Position numbers and translations under genes: made by a program. From Nostoc sp. FACHB-892 (GTDB lineage: Bacteria; Cyanobacteriota; Cyanobacteriia; Cyanobacteriales; Nostocaceae), in contig NZ_JACJTR010000038.1 in assembly GCF_014698795.1 (NCBI RefSeq), positions 1-59,666 on the forward strand: a stretch of DNA of 59,666 nt. The letters run 5' to 3'. Below, piece after piece: positions 1-8,210 of this stretch; within the stretch, counting starts at the first letter, position 1, and each line of letters starts with the position of its first letter. The notes under the pieces are model-generated. The model was given only the letters and a program-made list of their open reading frames with translations. It had not been told where the DNA came from and did no database searches.

Positions 1-35
1 AAGATTATCGCACACTCTACTTCAATACTAATCAG

Positions 36-305
36 ATGGAAACAAATTTAATTAAAGTGTATGACGCGACACTATTAAGCTCATCAAAAGTTTACCAAAT
101 TAATGGTACACATTGTCGATACTTGGGAGATGAGGGTAGCATCCAACATCCACAGTATCTATTTCTCCCTCTGCCAAATCAAAGAAAAAAAGCCAGCTTT
201 CGGCTAAATCGAAACAAACTTATGACTCGCTGTTATGAAGTCGAAGGCATGACTTATAACAAGCCTTTGGCACAGGATAATTCACAGCAACTTCAGTTAT
301 TTTAA
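36..305 (+). CDS. hypothetical protein, 89 aa
   Basis: Unrecognised 89-residue protein with a basic middle (QRKKASFRLNRNK) and no membrane segment. The ATG start is the first in frame. The gene ends four bases before another short basic reading frame, so the two may be coupled. It runs in the same direction as the coiled-coil gene and the ycf35-like set downstream, so it may be the end of an operon that begins outside the window. No function can be assigned. Confidence 0.55.
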   Translation: METNLIKVYDATLLSSSKVYQINGTHCRYLGDEGSIQHPQYLFLPLPNQRKKASFRLNRNKLMTRCYEVEGMTYNKPLAQDNSQQLQLF

Positions 306-308
306 GCC

Positions 309-431
309 ATGTCAATACATAAACCACCAGTCATTAAAAGACATATTCAGCTACAAAAAAGCTCTACAAAAGTAATCTATAGAGCTACTAAAGACATTCA
401 AATAGTCACAAAGAAAGCTTCGCTGAATTGA
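309..431 (+). CDS. possible small basic protein, 40 aa
   Basis: A 40-codon frame with ATG at 309, three bases after the preceding stop, which would fit translational coupling. The product is rich in Lys, Arg, Ser and Thr (starts MSIHKPPVIKRHIQLQ). There is no family match I recognise and no separate ribosome site. It could be a chance frame in the 157-base gap before the next gene. Confidence 0.3.
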   Translation: MSIHKPPVIKRHIQLQKSSTKVIYRATKDIQIVTKKASLN

Positions 432-462
432 AAGTGAAAAATAATGATTGGGGTCAATAATC

Positions 463-1536
463 ATGGTACAAGCAATCGACAACCCTATTGCTGCGAATTT
501 CCTAACTGATGCAGTAGTCGAGCGCCACAATTTCTCACAGTTAAATAAAACCCGTATTCGGTTTCGCATTCAGCTAAAGAAAAGTACAAAGTCTGCTGCT
601 CCTAAATGGGCAGATGTCTTAAAAGCTGAAGTTTCTGAAATTGAATCAGACCTTGTGAAAGTCACTAATTCCGAAGTCGGTTTGCGTGGTATTAAGGTAT
701 TCAAGAAGTTGGATGAAGCTGCTGCCCAATTGCGTCAAGAGATTGCTTCGGTTCAAGAGTGGATGTCTGCTGATACTGGCGATTGGGTTTGTCCGATTGA
801 TTTAGCTCCACTTGTTTGGAATCAGTTAATCAATATCAGAGATAATATCGCCCCTGGACTGCGTAATCAATTAAAAGCTGATTATGAAGCTGGGTTGGTT
901 GATTACCAAGAGCGCATTGACCAGTTCCTCTCACTTAACACCTGGGAATTAGCACAGGATAAGCAAGAATCTGTAAAAGCAAACTTGTTAAGAGCATTCC
1001 CGACTCTGACCGATCTTGAAGACTATTTGCAAGTCATTATAGGTCGCCCGGTGATTATCCCTGCCCTCTCTGAGCAACTCAATCAGCAACAAGCCGAGTG
1101 TCTAGACCAGATTACCAAGTTCATTCAGCAGTATGACCAAAATCTGGAGCAAAGGCTACGGGAATCAGCGATCGCTGGCGGTGAACAACTCGCCGCCCAG
1201 TTGCTAGAAGAGTTAGCCGATTGGGAACCAGGGAGGAAACCCATACAGTTTAAAAAGAAGATGGAGCGTCATCTGATGAAGGTTCAAGTGCTGTTGGCAA
1301 ACGCTTCACCGGAGGCAGGCAGTAGCTTGGAGGCGATGATGGCACACTTAGATTCTATCGTTAACGATCCAGCGATTGAGTCTAAAAATCTTGGTTCTGA
1401 TACGCGCAGTCAATTGCAGCAAAAGATGGATTCTATCCGCGCCAAGTTGCTGGATGAACAACGCAATCTACAATCACTTGCGACTGGCGACGTGGGATTG
1501 TCGAAAGCTACGGTCATGTCTTTCAAGTTTAGGTAA
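463..1536 (+). CDS. hypothetical alpha-helical protein, 357 aa
   Basis: A 357-residue protein, mostly charged helix with no signal peptide or membrane segment. Long helical stretches (LDEAAAQLRQEIASVQEW; ERQRES/EQLAAQLLEELADW regions around residues 90-110 and 215-260) suggest coiled coil, and the C-terminal third again predicts helix. A TTG lies five codons upstream in frame, but the ATG at 463 starts the globular sequence MVQAIDNP and is preferred. It sits directly upstream of the DUF1257/DUF2997/AAA+ set and is probably cotranscribed. I do not recognise the family; a structural or adaptor role for the AAA+ protein is only a guess. Confidence 0.7.
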   Translation: MVQAIDNPIAANFLTDAVVERHNFSQLNKTRIRFRIQLKKSTKSAAPKWADVLKAEVSEIESDLVKVTNSEVGLRGIKVFKKLDEAAAQLRQEIASVQEWMSADTGDWVCPIDLAPLVWNQLINIRDNIAPGLRNQLKADYEAGLVDYQERIDQFLSLNTWELAQDKQESVKANLLRAFPTLTDLEDYLQVIIGRPVIIPALSEQLNQQQAECLDQITKFIQQYDQNLEQRLRESAIAGGEQLAAQLLEELADWEPGRKPIQFKKKMERHLMKVQVLLANASPEAGSSLEAMMAHLDSIVNDPAIESKNLGSDTRSQLQQKMDSIRAKLLDEQRNLQSLATGDVGLSKATVMSFKFR

Positions 1537-1664
1537 AAAACAGTCTTGGGCGAGGGTATATCGCTCAAGACTAATGGATTTAATACGTAGTTTCCAGAAT
1601 AACCCAAAAAGGATATCGCATCCGTACTATTTCTCAAACCAATTTGAAAGCCTTGGAGCTAAAA

Positions 1665-2114
1665 ATGTCACATTTCTCAACAGTTAAAACCAAGCTTGTT
1701 AACTGTGAATGTCTGGTACAAGCTTTACAAGATTTGAAACTGAATCCGCAAGTACATGAAACAGCACAATCACTAAAAGGATACTACGGCGGCTCTCAAG
1801 GACAAAGCGCTGAAATCATCGTATCTGGTCGCATCATAAAAGCTCGTGCAGACATCGGATTCAAGTGGAATCAGTCAAACGGCGTGTACGAGGTAATCCA
1901 CGACAGTTATGAAACAGTTCCGAAGTTGGGACAAGACTTCTTTAGTAACAAGTTGATGTTGGCTTACGGTAAACGTTTGGTGAGAGCTAAAGCTGCCGAG
2001 TTACAAGAGCAATTTGGGGAATGTGCGATCGCTGAAGAAACTAACGGAAGCGTGCAAACCCTACGCCTAACCTTTGCCGGACATCAAGAAGTTAAACAAT
2101 TTGCACGGAGATAA
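1665..2114 (+). CDS. DUF1257 / Ycf35-family protein
   Basis: A 149-residue protein that begins MSHFSTVKTKLVN, the hallmark start of the Ycf35/DUF1257 family of cyanobacteria and plastids. The family is about 120-150 residues and has no established biochemical function. The ATG at 1665 follows a GGAG about seven bases upstream; a TTG seven codons earlier is disfavoured because family members start at MSHF. It is followed after two bases by DUF2997 and then the Ycf46-like AAA+ gene, an arrangement often seen in cyanobacteria that suggests a shared role. This gene appears intact although its AAA+ partner is broken. Confidence 0.88.
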   Translation: MSHFSTVKTKLVNCECLVQALQDLKLNPQVHETAQSLKGYYGGSQGQSAEIIVSGRIIKARADIGFKWNQSNGVYEVIHDSYETVPKLGQDFFSNKLMLAYGKRLVRAKAAELQEQFGECAIAEETNGSVQTLRLTFAGHQEVKQFARR

Positions 2115-2116
2115 AT

Positions 2117-2329
2117 ATGGAACGTTCAGTTTTGATTCATTTCGACACTGCTACAGGTGAAGTTCGTGTAGAGGCTGAGGGATTTGAAGGGTTGAGTTGT
2201 TTATCGGCTACGCAACCCTTTGAGGAAGCACTTGGAGCTGTCAGCGAGAGCGATCGCACGTTTAAAGATGAAGCCCAAACCCAACAACTTCGGACTACGA
2301 ACAGTAATCAAACACGTTTGCGTCAGTAA
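2117..2329 (+). CDS. DUF2997 family protein
   Basis: A 70-residue protein starting MERSVLIHFDTATGEVRVEAEGF, matching the DUF2997 pattern: a short beta-rich N-terminus and a GFEG...C region. In cyanobacteria DUF2997 usually follows DUF1257, as here. Its ATG is two bases after the previous stop, with GGAGATAAAT as ribosome site, so the pair is probably translationally coupled. The C-terminal third is low complexity (Gln, Thr, Asn) and may be degenerate. Molecular role unknown. Confidence 0.75.
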   Translation: MERSVLIHFDTATGEVRVEAEGFEGLSCLSATQPFEEALGAVSESDRTFKDEAQTQQLRTTNSNQTRLRQ

Positions 2330-2336
2330 TCAGTCA

Positions 2337-2371
2337 TCAGTTACCAGTCTTAACTCGGCTGGTAACTGCTG
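2337..2371. other. inverted repeat between DUF2997 and the AAA+ gene
   Basis: TCAGTTACCAG and CTGGTAACTGCTGA form a stem around a short loop between the two genes. There is no T-run after it, so it is not a typical intrinsic terminator. It may attenuate or process the operon mRNA. Confidence 0.4.
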
Positions 2372-2419
2372 ATCATAAAGGCTTCGCCATTTCATAAGTG
2401 AAATATTTGAATAATTGAC

Positions 2420-3514
2420 ATGAAACTCTCAAATCTTCTCTCCACACTCGATTCACAAATCCCCATTGCTGCGGTTGATGTTCTGTCGCCCGATGAAGCG
2501 ACGATTATTCAGTGGCTGACTATAGAGGCATTTAGCAAGCTCTCAAGTCCAGTGTTCTTCTGGAATCTGGGGGTATCAACCTTGGAGCAATGTTTAATTG
2601 CAGCAGATGGGGGATTGGTGTTTAAGCCAGTTGCAGAGTACAAAAGACCTCTACAGTCCGATCCACTACTATTTGTATTCGACTACATTGCTAACTTTAG
2701 TGGGAATGGTGTATTTATCCTTGGAGATATTCACCCCTTCATTGCTAAGAATTCACCTCAGTTATCATGGGAGATTTTAAGCAAGGTAAAAAACCTTTAC
2801 CACAGGTTAAAACCCACAGATAAACGCATTGTCTTGTTGGGTCAGAACATACAATTACACGAATCCCTAGTCAGATTGATTCCTTATTGTGAAGTTCCTT
2901 TACCTAGTATTGACCAAATACTACTTCATCTCAATTCTTATTTGCACGACTTACAACAGTCTGCTAGGGAGCAAGAATTAACCTTTACTGTTACGCTTGA
3001 AAATGCTGAATTTGAAACTCTTTCTCGTGCAGCACTGGGTTTAACCCTGGAGGAGATTAGCGACTTCCTTCGGTTAACAGTCAAAGAAAACTTAACTAAT
3101 GATGGTGTCGTAGTTGACACTGACTTTATCCCCAAAGCCGTCGAGTACAAAACTCGGCTACTGTCTCAAATGGGTATCGAACTAGGGAAACCTGCAATAA
3201 TCCCGTTCGGCGGTTTGGATCTTCTGCGTGAGTGGCTGATGAGGCGGCGGCGGCTGTTCACGCAAGAGGCGTGAAGTCTCTCGTTACCCCAACCAAAAGG
3301 TGTATTGCTGGCTGGCCCACCCGGAACAGGAAAATCTCACTGTGCCAAAAACATCGCTAGCATACTCAATTTACCACTTCTGCAACTCGATATTGCGTCC
3401 CTTCTAGGTTCACTAGTTGGCGAATCCGAAGGTAATGTTAAACGCGCACTGAAAACAGCATCCGCGATCGCACCTTGTGTCTTGTTTATTGATGAGGTGG
3501 AAAAGGCGCTTTAA
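2420..3514 (+). pseudogene. broken Ycf46-like AAA+ ATPase gene
   Basis: The first 284 codons match the N-terminal domain of Ycf46-type AAA+ ATPases of cyanobacteria. A TGA at 3272 then interrupts the frame (LLREWLMRRRRLFTQEA-stop). The same frame continues with SLSLPQPKGVLLAGPPGTGK (Walker A) and CVLFIDEVEKAL (Walker B) before a TAA at 3512. Family members usually read an Arg at the stop, so CGA to TGA is the likely change. Everything after Walker B (sensor, arginine finger, lid; perhaps 130 or more residues) is missing, and IS66-like transposase sequence begins there. The free 284-residue fragment would lack ATPase activity. Confidence 0.8.
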
Positions 3515-3686
3515 AGTTAGTGGTGGCTCCCGTTCAATGGACAGGTTTAGACACACTGCCCATCTGTTAACAGTGATGCAAACCTGTCGTCGTCAAGGTA
3601 GGTCTGTGATTGACTTTTTTGCACAAGCACTGCTGGCTAATTCTAATAATTATCTGTCTCGCCCATCTCTGCTTCCTAAATATTAG
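3513..3686 (+). pseudogene. IS66-family transposase C-terminal remnant
   Basis: In the frame starting at 3513 the sequence reads KVSGGSRSMDRFRHTAHLLT, then VMQTCRRQGRSVIDFFAQAL and PSLLPKY before the stop. This is the typical C-terminus of IS66-type transposases (GGSRS... QTCR.QGRS..DF...PSLLP). The catalytic domain and the left end are absent. It abuts the truncated AAA+ gene exactly after Walker B, so an insertion followed by deletion probably caused that truncation. Confidence 0.7.
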
Positions 3687-4540
3687 ACCTGAACCCTTAC
3701 ACTTTATCTTGTTTTTGCTCTTAACCGAGAAGTGTTGAATTCTTTCGTTGATTTTTAATCTTGGTCGTGGTCAAGAATAATTTAGATGCGTTTGCCCTGT
3801 TCTTATAATTTTTAGGACATAACTGGTTCAATTTTGCTAGCCATTTTAAATATTGAATTTAATAACAAGAGCAGATTTGAATAGTTTGCGGAAATTATAC
3901 AAGTAAGTAGATTAAAAAACTTACAATTATATAGCTAAAGTTAAAGTTTTAATTAAAATTATTACCATTTTGTGTACTGTAATTTCCACTTTTTAGCGTT
4001 GCTTGATAGACATTTTATCCTCAATATGCTTTCAATACCTAAGTTACCTTTTTATAATCCATAACTGTACTATTTATGTCCTTTTTCTAGAAATTATAAT
4101 CTTGAAAAAAGTGAATAAACTATATACTATATTTATTATTAGTTGAAATACTTATAGCCGTTCTCGACTTAGTGAGGTACGTTTCTAAAGCTACTAAGCT
4201 TCGTGAGCAAGATTTGGGTGTACCTCGGTTGCTTAGGAAACGCTATAAAAGTCTAATTAGAACAATATGATTGTAATAAAGCAAGCTTAGTACAACGGCT
4301 AAAATCCAATCCTGTGCAAAAAAGTAAGTTTAAAAACAGGATTTTCAATTTTCTAAGTAAGATATGGGATAAATATAACTACATTTAAGCATAATAAAAA
4401 CGCGATGGTATATTATTGAAAACTTAGCTGACTGATTCTAGTGGCATCAAAGCTTTATCGTTGTCGTAATCATCTGTTACCAAGAAATAATGATTTTTGG
4501 CTGATATACAAGTAGTACCTAGTTGATAAATTCAAAGCTT
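3687..4540. other. gene-free AT-rich region with two dispersed repeats
   Basis: About 850 bases without a convincing gene. It contains a copy of a ~42-bp dispersed repeat (3759-3800, second copy 8363-8404, sharing AATTTAGATGCGTTTGCCCT) and a 97-bp hairpin-ended element (4152-4248). The last ~250 bases should hold the promoter of the kinase gene at 4541, but I see no clear -35/-10 pair. Confidence 0.6.
4152..4248. repeat. 97-bp MITE-like element, copy 1
   Basis: This segment and 9350-9446 have equal length and roughly 80% identity by eye. Both end in inverted termini (TTATAGCSGTTC at the left, GGAAACGCTATAA at the right). Internal shared words include AAAGCTACTAA and GTTGCTTAGGAAACGC. There is no coding capacity. 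The pair brackets the kinase, HopA1, precursor and PEP-CTERM genes. Confidence 0.7.
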
Positions 4541-5701
4541 ATGACATTTCTATTAAATTCTCATAATGTTTTCGATTATTTAATTGAACAAGGGCTGTGT
4601 AATCAGTCTGAGCAACCTCCCAGCAAGGTAGAACCACTTACAGCCAAAAACTTTAATTTATTACTGAGTCTACCAGACGACCGCAAGCTTTTTGTTAAAC
4701 AAGAACGACACAATCAGGAAGGGAAAGCGGCTGGTGAATTTTTAAGTGAGTGGCGAATTCAAGAGTTTTTACAAAGATTTCCAAACCTTGGTAACTACCG
4801 CTCGTTTTTACCAGAGGTAATGCATTTTGATGCCGAGAATTCCATTATTATCTTTAAATATCTGGATGATTATCGAGATTTAATGGATTTCTATACTAGG
4901 GAAAAGATATTTTCTACAAAAATTGCTACAGCAATTGGTAATATTTTAGGGATGATCCATTGTAATACTTTCAACTGCCAAGAATACCAGAAATTCTTTT
5001 CTAAAAATTCCGATAATTTAATAGCTGATCAAATATCACATTTAGTTCAGAGATTAGAACGGGTTGAACCAGAAATTTTTGGTTTAGTTCCTGGGGATGG
5101 GTTAAAATTTTTTGCTCTATACCAACGTTATGATAGCTTGGGGCAGGCAATCGCTGAATTAGGTAATGCTGTAACCCCTTCTTGCCTTACCCACAATGAC
5201 TTGAAACTAAATAATATTCTCCTGTACAAAGATTGGCAGGATTCCAGTAACAATATTGTCCGGCTAATTGATTGGGAACGCTCGACTTGGGGAGATCCAG
5301 CTTTTGATTTAGGAACACTTATTGGCAGCTATGTACAAATCTGGCTGGGTAGCTTGGTTATCAGTAGTTCTTTGAGTATTGAAGAGTCTCTACGCTTGGC
5401 AATAACACCTTTAGAACTACTTCAGCCTTCAATTGCTACATTAACCCAAGCTTATTTAAACACTTTTTCAGAAATTCTAGAATACCGCCCTGATTTCTTG
5501 CAACGGGTAGTGCAATTTACAGGTTTTGCTTTAATTCAACAGATTCAGGCAATGATTCAATATCAAAAATCTTTTGGCAATATAGGGATTGCTATGCTTC
5601 AGGTTGCGAAGGCGTTATTAAACCGTCCTGTACAATCGATGCCAACAATTTTTGGCGCTGCTGCTGTTGAATTAACTCACCTGAGTAGTTCTGCTGTTTA
5701 A
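4541..5701 (+). CDS. APH-fold kinase, candidate RiPP (lanthipeptide-like) Ser/Thr kinase
   Basis: A 386-residue protein of the aminoglycoside phosphotransferase/choline kinase fold. The catalytic loop is HNDLKLNN (about residue 217) and the metal-binding motif LIDWERSTWGDPAFDLG lies about 25 residues later. N-terminal residues KLFVKQER supply the expected ATP-binding Lys. The ATG at 4541 is preferred over a TTG six codons upstream. It is 29 bases from a HopA1-family gene. In class V lanthipeptide clusters an APH-like kinase and a HopA1-like lyase act together on Ser/Thr of a precursor; the Gly-Gly leader peptide gene lies 1.7 kb downstream. A role in drug resistance or sugar phosphorylation is not excluded, but the context favours peptide modification. 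Confidence 0.8.
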   Translation: MTFLLNSHNVFDYLIEQGLCNQSEQPPSKVEPLTAKNFNLLLSLPDDRKLFVKQERHNQEGKAAGEFLSEWRIQEFLQRFPNLGNYRSFLPEVMHFDAENSIIIFKYLDDYRDLMDFYTREKIFSTKIATAIGNILGMIHCNTFNCQEYQKFFSKNSDNLIADQISHLVQRLERVEPEIFGLVPGDGLKFFALYQRYDSLGQAIAELGNAVTPSCLTHNDLKLNNILLYKDWQDSSNNIVRLIDWERSTWGDPAFDLGTLIGSYVQIWLGSLVISSSLSIEESLRLAITPLELLQPSIATLTQAYLNTFSEILEYRPDFLQRVVQFTGFALIQQIQAMIQYQKSFGNIGIAMLQVAKALLNRPVQSMPTIFGAAAVELTHLSSSAV

Positions 5702-5730
5702 ATTATTTTGTTATTACTAAATAAGTAGTT

Positions 5731-6852
5731 ATGCAACTATTAAATTCTCCTCAAACTCAGGTAGAAACTGGTTTAACTGGGCAATTACTGAATGTTTTGC
5801 AAGATATTGTTCGGAAAATCGAGATAAAATCTGATTTCTCTATCCATCATCCAGATTATAAACCTTTGGAATTACCATCTGAGGCAGTTGAACGTTTTCA
5901 GAAGATGCCAACCCAGATGCAACAGAAATATCTAAGTCTGCAATTGCGGAGTTTTCTTTACGGTATCTATTACAACGGTTCTATGCGAAGTATGTTGGCA
6001 CTAGATGGAGAGGGAAATGGTTTGCCCTTAGATTTGGAGAATAATACTGTTTTAGGGGTAGATGTAGGATTTTATAAGCGATTGCATGAAAGTAATTTTG
6101 GAGAGGGCTACTTTGACCCTGGTTGGTCTGTTTTAAGAGAAGAAAGTGATGGCACTTTAGCCGTGACTAAAAACGGTTTGAGACTGCATATTCAACCGAA
6201 TAAGCATCTTCAAGTTGTTGAACAAGCATCTGTAGTAGGCGATTCTATCGCTATCAAGATGCCGAAAAATCGAGTACAGAATGGCTTTTACATGGCAGTT
6301 GGCAATGCAGGTTTCAGTCGTATGGAAGATGTAAAGATTCAGCCTGTAACTGTAAGAATTTACATCAATGTAACTCCTGAAGGTGCTGTTGCAGTGATGG
6401 GGAGTTTAACACAAAGACTGAATGAGTTAGTAATTCCCTTCAGCTTTAAGGTTTTGTACAATTCCAAAGAATACCAACGCTATGATTCAGGGGTGCTTTA
6501 CTTTGACAAGAGAGACTATGAAATTGTTAAGCAAGTTTTAAAAAGTGTTTATCAAGAACATCAATTACACTTTAAACCAGAAATTCCTTTATTTACCAAA
6601 CAATTAGCATTAGGGTTGGGGTTGGCAGAAGAACCAGACAAAAAATTTGCTGTTCAAGAAAGTTTTGGCATGAATCGCTGTCAGATTGTAGCAAATGGGT
6701 TGCTGGCGGCTTGGCATCAACGGAATGATTCAACTGAGGGGCGGATGCAGGCTATTTGTGAGCAATTTTGCACTTTGGGGATTGATTTGCAACGTATTTA
6801 TTTAAATGCTAACTCAGAGGATATTTACAGGCAGGTAGAATTGGGCAACTGA
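5731..6852 (+). CDS. HopA1-family protein, candidate phospho-Ser/Thr lyase of a RiPP pathway
   Basis: A 373-residue protein resembling the T3SS effector HopA1 family. Visible blocks are FGEGYFDPGWSVLRE (about residue 122), NGFYMAVGNAG, VRIYINVTPEGA and the C-terminal IPLFTKQLALGLGLAEEP with ESFGMNRCQIVANGLL. Homologues of this family (LxmY type) are lyases in class V lanthipeptide synthesis, paired with an APH-like kinase as here. It starts 29 bases after the kinase gene and ends in front of an intrinsic terminator, so the two form a two-gene unit. It is probably cytoplasmic, with no signal peptide or membrane span. The lyase role is inferred from family and neighbours. Confidence 0.8.
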   Translation: MQLLNSPQTQVETGLTGQLLNVLQDIVRKIEIKSDFSIHHPDYKPLELPSEAVERFQKMPTQMQQKYLSLQLRSFLYGIYYNGSMRSMLALDGEGNGLPLDLENNTVLGVDVGFYKRLHESNFGEGYFDPGWSVLREESDGTLAVTKNGLRLHIQPNKHLQVVEQASVVGDSIAIKMPKNRVQNGFYMAVGNAGFSRMEDVKIQPVTVRIYINVTPEGAVAVMGSLTQRLNELVIPFSFKVLYNSKEYQRYDSGVLYFDKRDYEIVKQVLKSVYQEHQLHFKPEIPLFTKQLALGLGLAEEPDKKFAVQESFGMNRCQIVANGLLAAWHQRNDSTEGRMQAICEQFCTLGIDLQRIYLNANSEDIYRQVELGN

Positions 6853-6884
6853 TACGAATATGTTTGTTGATAATTGTTATATTT

Positions 6885-6926
6885 CAGCCCAAGATTCCTC
6901 TTGGGCTGATTTTGTTATGTTTTTTG
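6885..6926 (+). terminator. intrinsic terminator after the kinase/HopA1 unit
   Basis: Perfect 10-bp stem CAGCCCAAGA / TCTTGGGCTG with a TTCC loop, followed by a T-rich tract, 32 bases after the HopA1 stop codon. It separates this unit from the precursor gene at 7451. Confidence 0.85.
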
Positions 6927-6940
6927 TTCAAGTTTAAAAT

Positions 6941-6979
6941 TTATAATGACATAAGTATTTCAGTTTTATGTCATTATAA
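6941..6979. promoter_or_regulatory. 14-bp perfect inverted repeat
   Basis: TTATAATGACATAA and TTATGTCATTATAA flank an 11-base loop just beyond the terminator. It is AT-rich and has no T-run, so it may be a protein-binding site or part of the adjoining repeat cluster rather than a terminator. Confidence 0.45.
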
Positions 6980-6992
6980 CAGACTATAATTC

Positions 6993-7125
6993 AATACGGT
7001 TTAGTTAAGAAGAATAGTAGGTTGAGTTGAGCGTAAGGCTTACCCAACAAAGGCTTGATAATGTTGGGTTTCGTTCCTTAAACCAACCGTGCCGATTCAG
7101 TTTTTAACCTTAACTGAACCGTATT
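6993..7125. repeat. 133-bp MITE-like element with flanking 12-bp direct duplication
   Basis: Ends are AATACGGTTTAGTTAAG and CTTAACTGAACCGTATT, inverted with one mismatch over 17 bp. The same 12 bp, AGACTATAATTC, occur immediately outside both ends (6981-6992 and 7126-7137), as a target-site duplication would. There is no coding sequence. Related ends occur at 9450-9467 (one end only) and at 52261-52402. Confidence 0.75.
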
Positions 7126-7176
7126 AGACTATAATTCAGTTTTAATTGCCTTTTTATTAGACTATTTTTACCAATA

Positions 7177-7270
7177 TCATTGCGAATGCAGCGAAGAGGA
7201 ATAAAGCAATTCCTTGCAGTTGAGATTGCTTCTTTACTAAATGCTCCGCAAACCGTTTGTTCGCAATGAC
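7177..7270. repeat. hairpin repeat with CATTGCGAA ends
   Basis: Inverted ends TCATTGCGAA and TTCGCAATGA enclose a second internal stem (AAAGCAAT / ATTGCTTCTTT). This is a non-coding dispersed repeat of the type common in Nostocales, lying upstream of the precursor peptide gene. Confidence 0.55.
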
Positions 7271-7450
7271 TGTAAATACTTTTGTTCATCTACTGGCTAA
7301 TAGTGACATAAATGGTTTTATTCATGTACTAATAAAATAGGAAAAATATAGACGTATTCAATTAATTTAAATTATGATGATAGCAGGAATCAAGAAATAC
7401 TAATTGATTCTTATTTAACGGCACAAATTCATTATTGGAGAAAAAATCAA

Positions 7451-7609
7451 ATGGCTAACATCGTAGTTAATGACATCAAACTAGCTGGTATTGAATTGTT
7501 TGGCGATTATGAAACTTTCATCAACGACCTCGAAGACAATGAACTTGAACTAAGAGGGGGACTTGTACTCATGGCCGCTGAGTGTACTCATTGCGGAACT
7601 CAGGTCTAA
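7451..7609 (+). CDS. RiPP precursor peptide with Gly-Gly leader, 52 aa
   Basis: A 52-codon gene with a clear ribosome site (TTGGAG, about 10 bases upstream). The leader is acidic with a helical IELFGDYETFINDLEDNELE stretch and ends LELRGG, a double-glycine site of the kind cut by C39 peptidases. The 15-residue core LVLMAAECTHCGTQV has two Cys (8, 11) and two Thr (9, 13) as possible thioether partners, no Ser, and a hydrophobic start. Neighbours are an APH-like kinase, a HopA1-like lyase, LanM remnants and a C39-peptidase exporter. It is the most likely substrate of this locus. Modification type and activity are unknown. Confidence 0.82.
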   Translation: MANIVVNDIKLAGIELFGDYETFINDLEDNELELRGGLVLMAAECTHCGTQV

Positions 7610-7674
7610 CTCTTTCTTAATGTACCTGCGTTCTCATCTAATTTAGTAACTTACTAAACACTATTTGAGGCGCA

Positions 7675-7717
7675 ATGATTACCCTAGAATATATTTTGTA
7701 TATTCTAGGGTAATCAT
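7675..7717. terminator. perfect 19-bp hairpin after the precursor gene
   Basis: ATGATTACCCTAGAATATA, five-base loop TTTTG, then the exact reverse complement. It lies 65 bases after the precursor stop and 14 bases before the first LanM remnant. With no T-run it is more likely an mRNA-stabilising or attenuating hairpin between precursor and synthetase than an intrinsic terminator. Confidence 0.65.
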
Positions 7718-7731
7718 CGTAAAGAATATCC

Positions 7732-8101
7732 ATGAAAGAACGTCTCAGAAATTGGTGTAAACTCCTGGGAAGAGAAGACAAACTTAACAAACGTCTTCAG
7801 TGGAATCGATGAACCTATCCCACTAATAATATTTATGCCAAAAACCTTAAGCTTGTTGAGAATTGAAAACGAAAAATCAAGGCTTTCAAGCACATTTTAC
7901 GAAAAAAAGTAGGGATTTTTAGAATAGTAGGATAGGTCTATCTTAGGAGCAAGTGAATGCCACAAGACTAATCTCATCGCTAGCAGCGAATATCCAATTC
8001 TCATCGATGCTGATAACTTAATGTCTCTTGTGGCTAAAAGCTTCAATGAATCAGAAGACTGGTTCAAAGATTCAGTCCTGAATAGCACTAAGAAAAGCTA
8101 A
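7732..8101 (+). pseudogene. decayed lanM (class II lanthipeptide synthetase) fragments
   Basis: Two pieces match cyanobacterial LanM in order. Positions 7732-7812 encode MKERLRNWCKLLGRED...LNKRLQWNR-stop, like the LanM N-terminus (ERL.NWC....D...KRLQWDG). Positions 7931-8101 encode LGASECHKTNLIASSEYPIL then IDADNLMSLVAKSFNESEDW...SVL, like the LanM dehydratase core (G.tDcH.eNLIAsGEyPvLiDletL). The link between them is out of frame, and about 900 or more residues, including the cyclase domain, are gone. The position right after a Gly-Gly precursor is where lanM is expected. It is non-functional. Confidence 0.65.
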
Positions 8102-8146
8102 AATCTCCTTGCTGACAGGGTATTGGGGGTAGGGTATAGGGTGTAG

Positions 8147-8210
8147 TGTTTAAGAAAATTGAGTTTTAGTGCGTCAAAGAGAATAATATCTTCTTAATTC
8201 CCTACACCCC
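8147..8210. repeat. dispersed repeat, copy 1 (second copy near 54011-54088)
   Basis: GTGTTTAAGAAAATTGAGTTTTAGTGCGTCAA followed by CTTCTTAATTCCCTACACCCC resembles 54011-54088 (same words with substitutions and small gaps). Non-coding. It is part of the ~560-base gene-free stretch before the PEP-CTERM gene. Confidence 0.5.

Noticed and set aside
1376..1687. 103-codon frame overlapping the 357-residue gene
   Set aside because: Shadow of the coding strand in another frame with an unlikely composition.
4541..5701. Antibiotic-resistance phosphotransferase
   Set aside because: The APH fold is present, but the partner HopA1 gene and peptide context fit a RiPP kinase better; no resistance gene family is recognisable.
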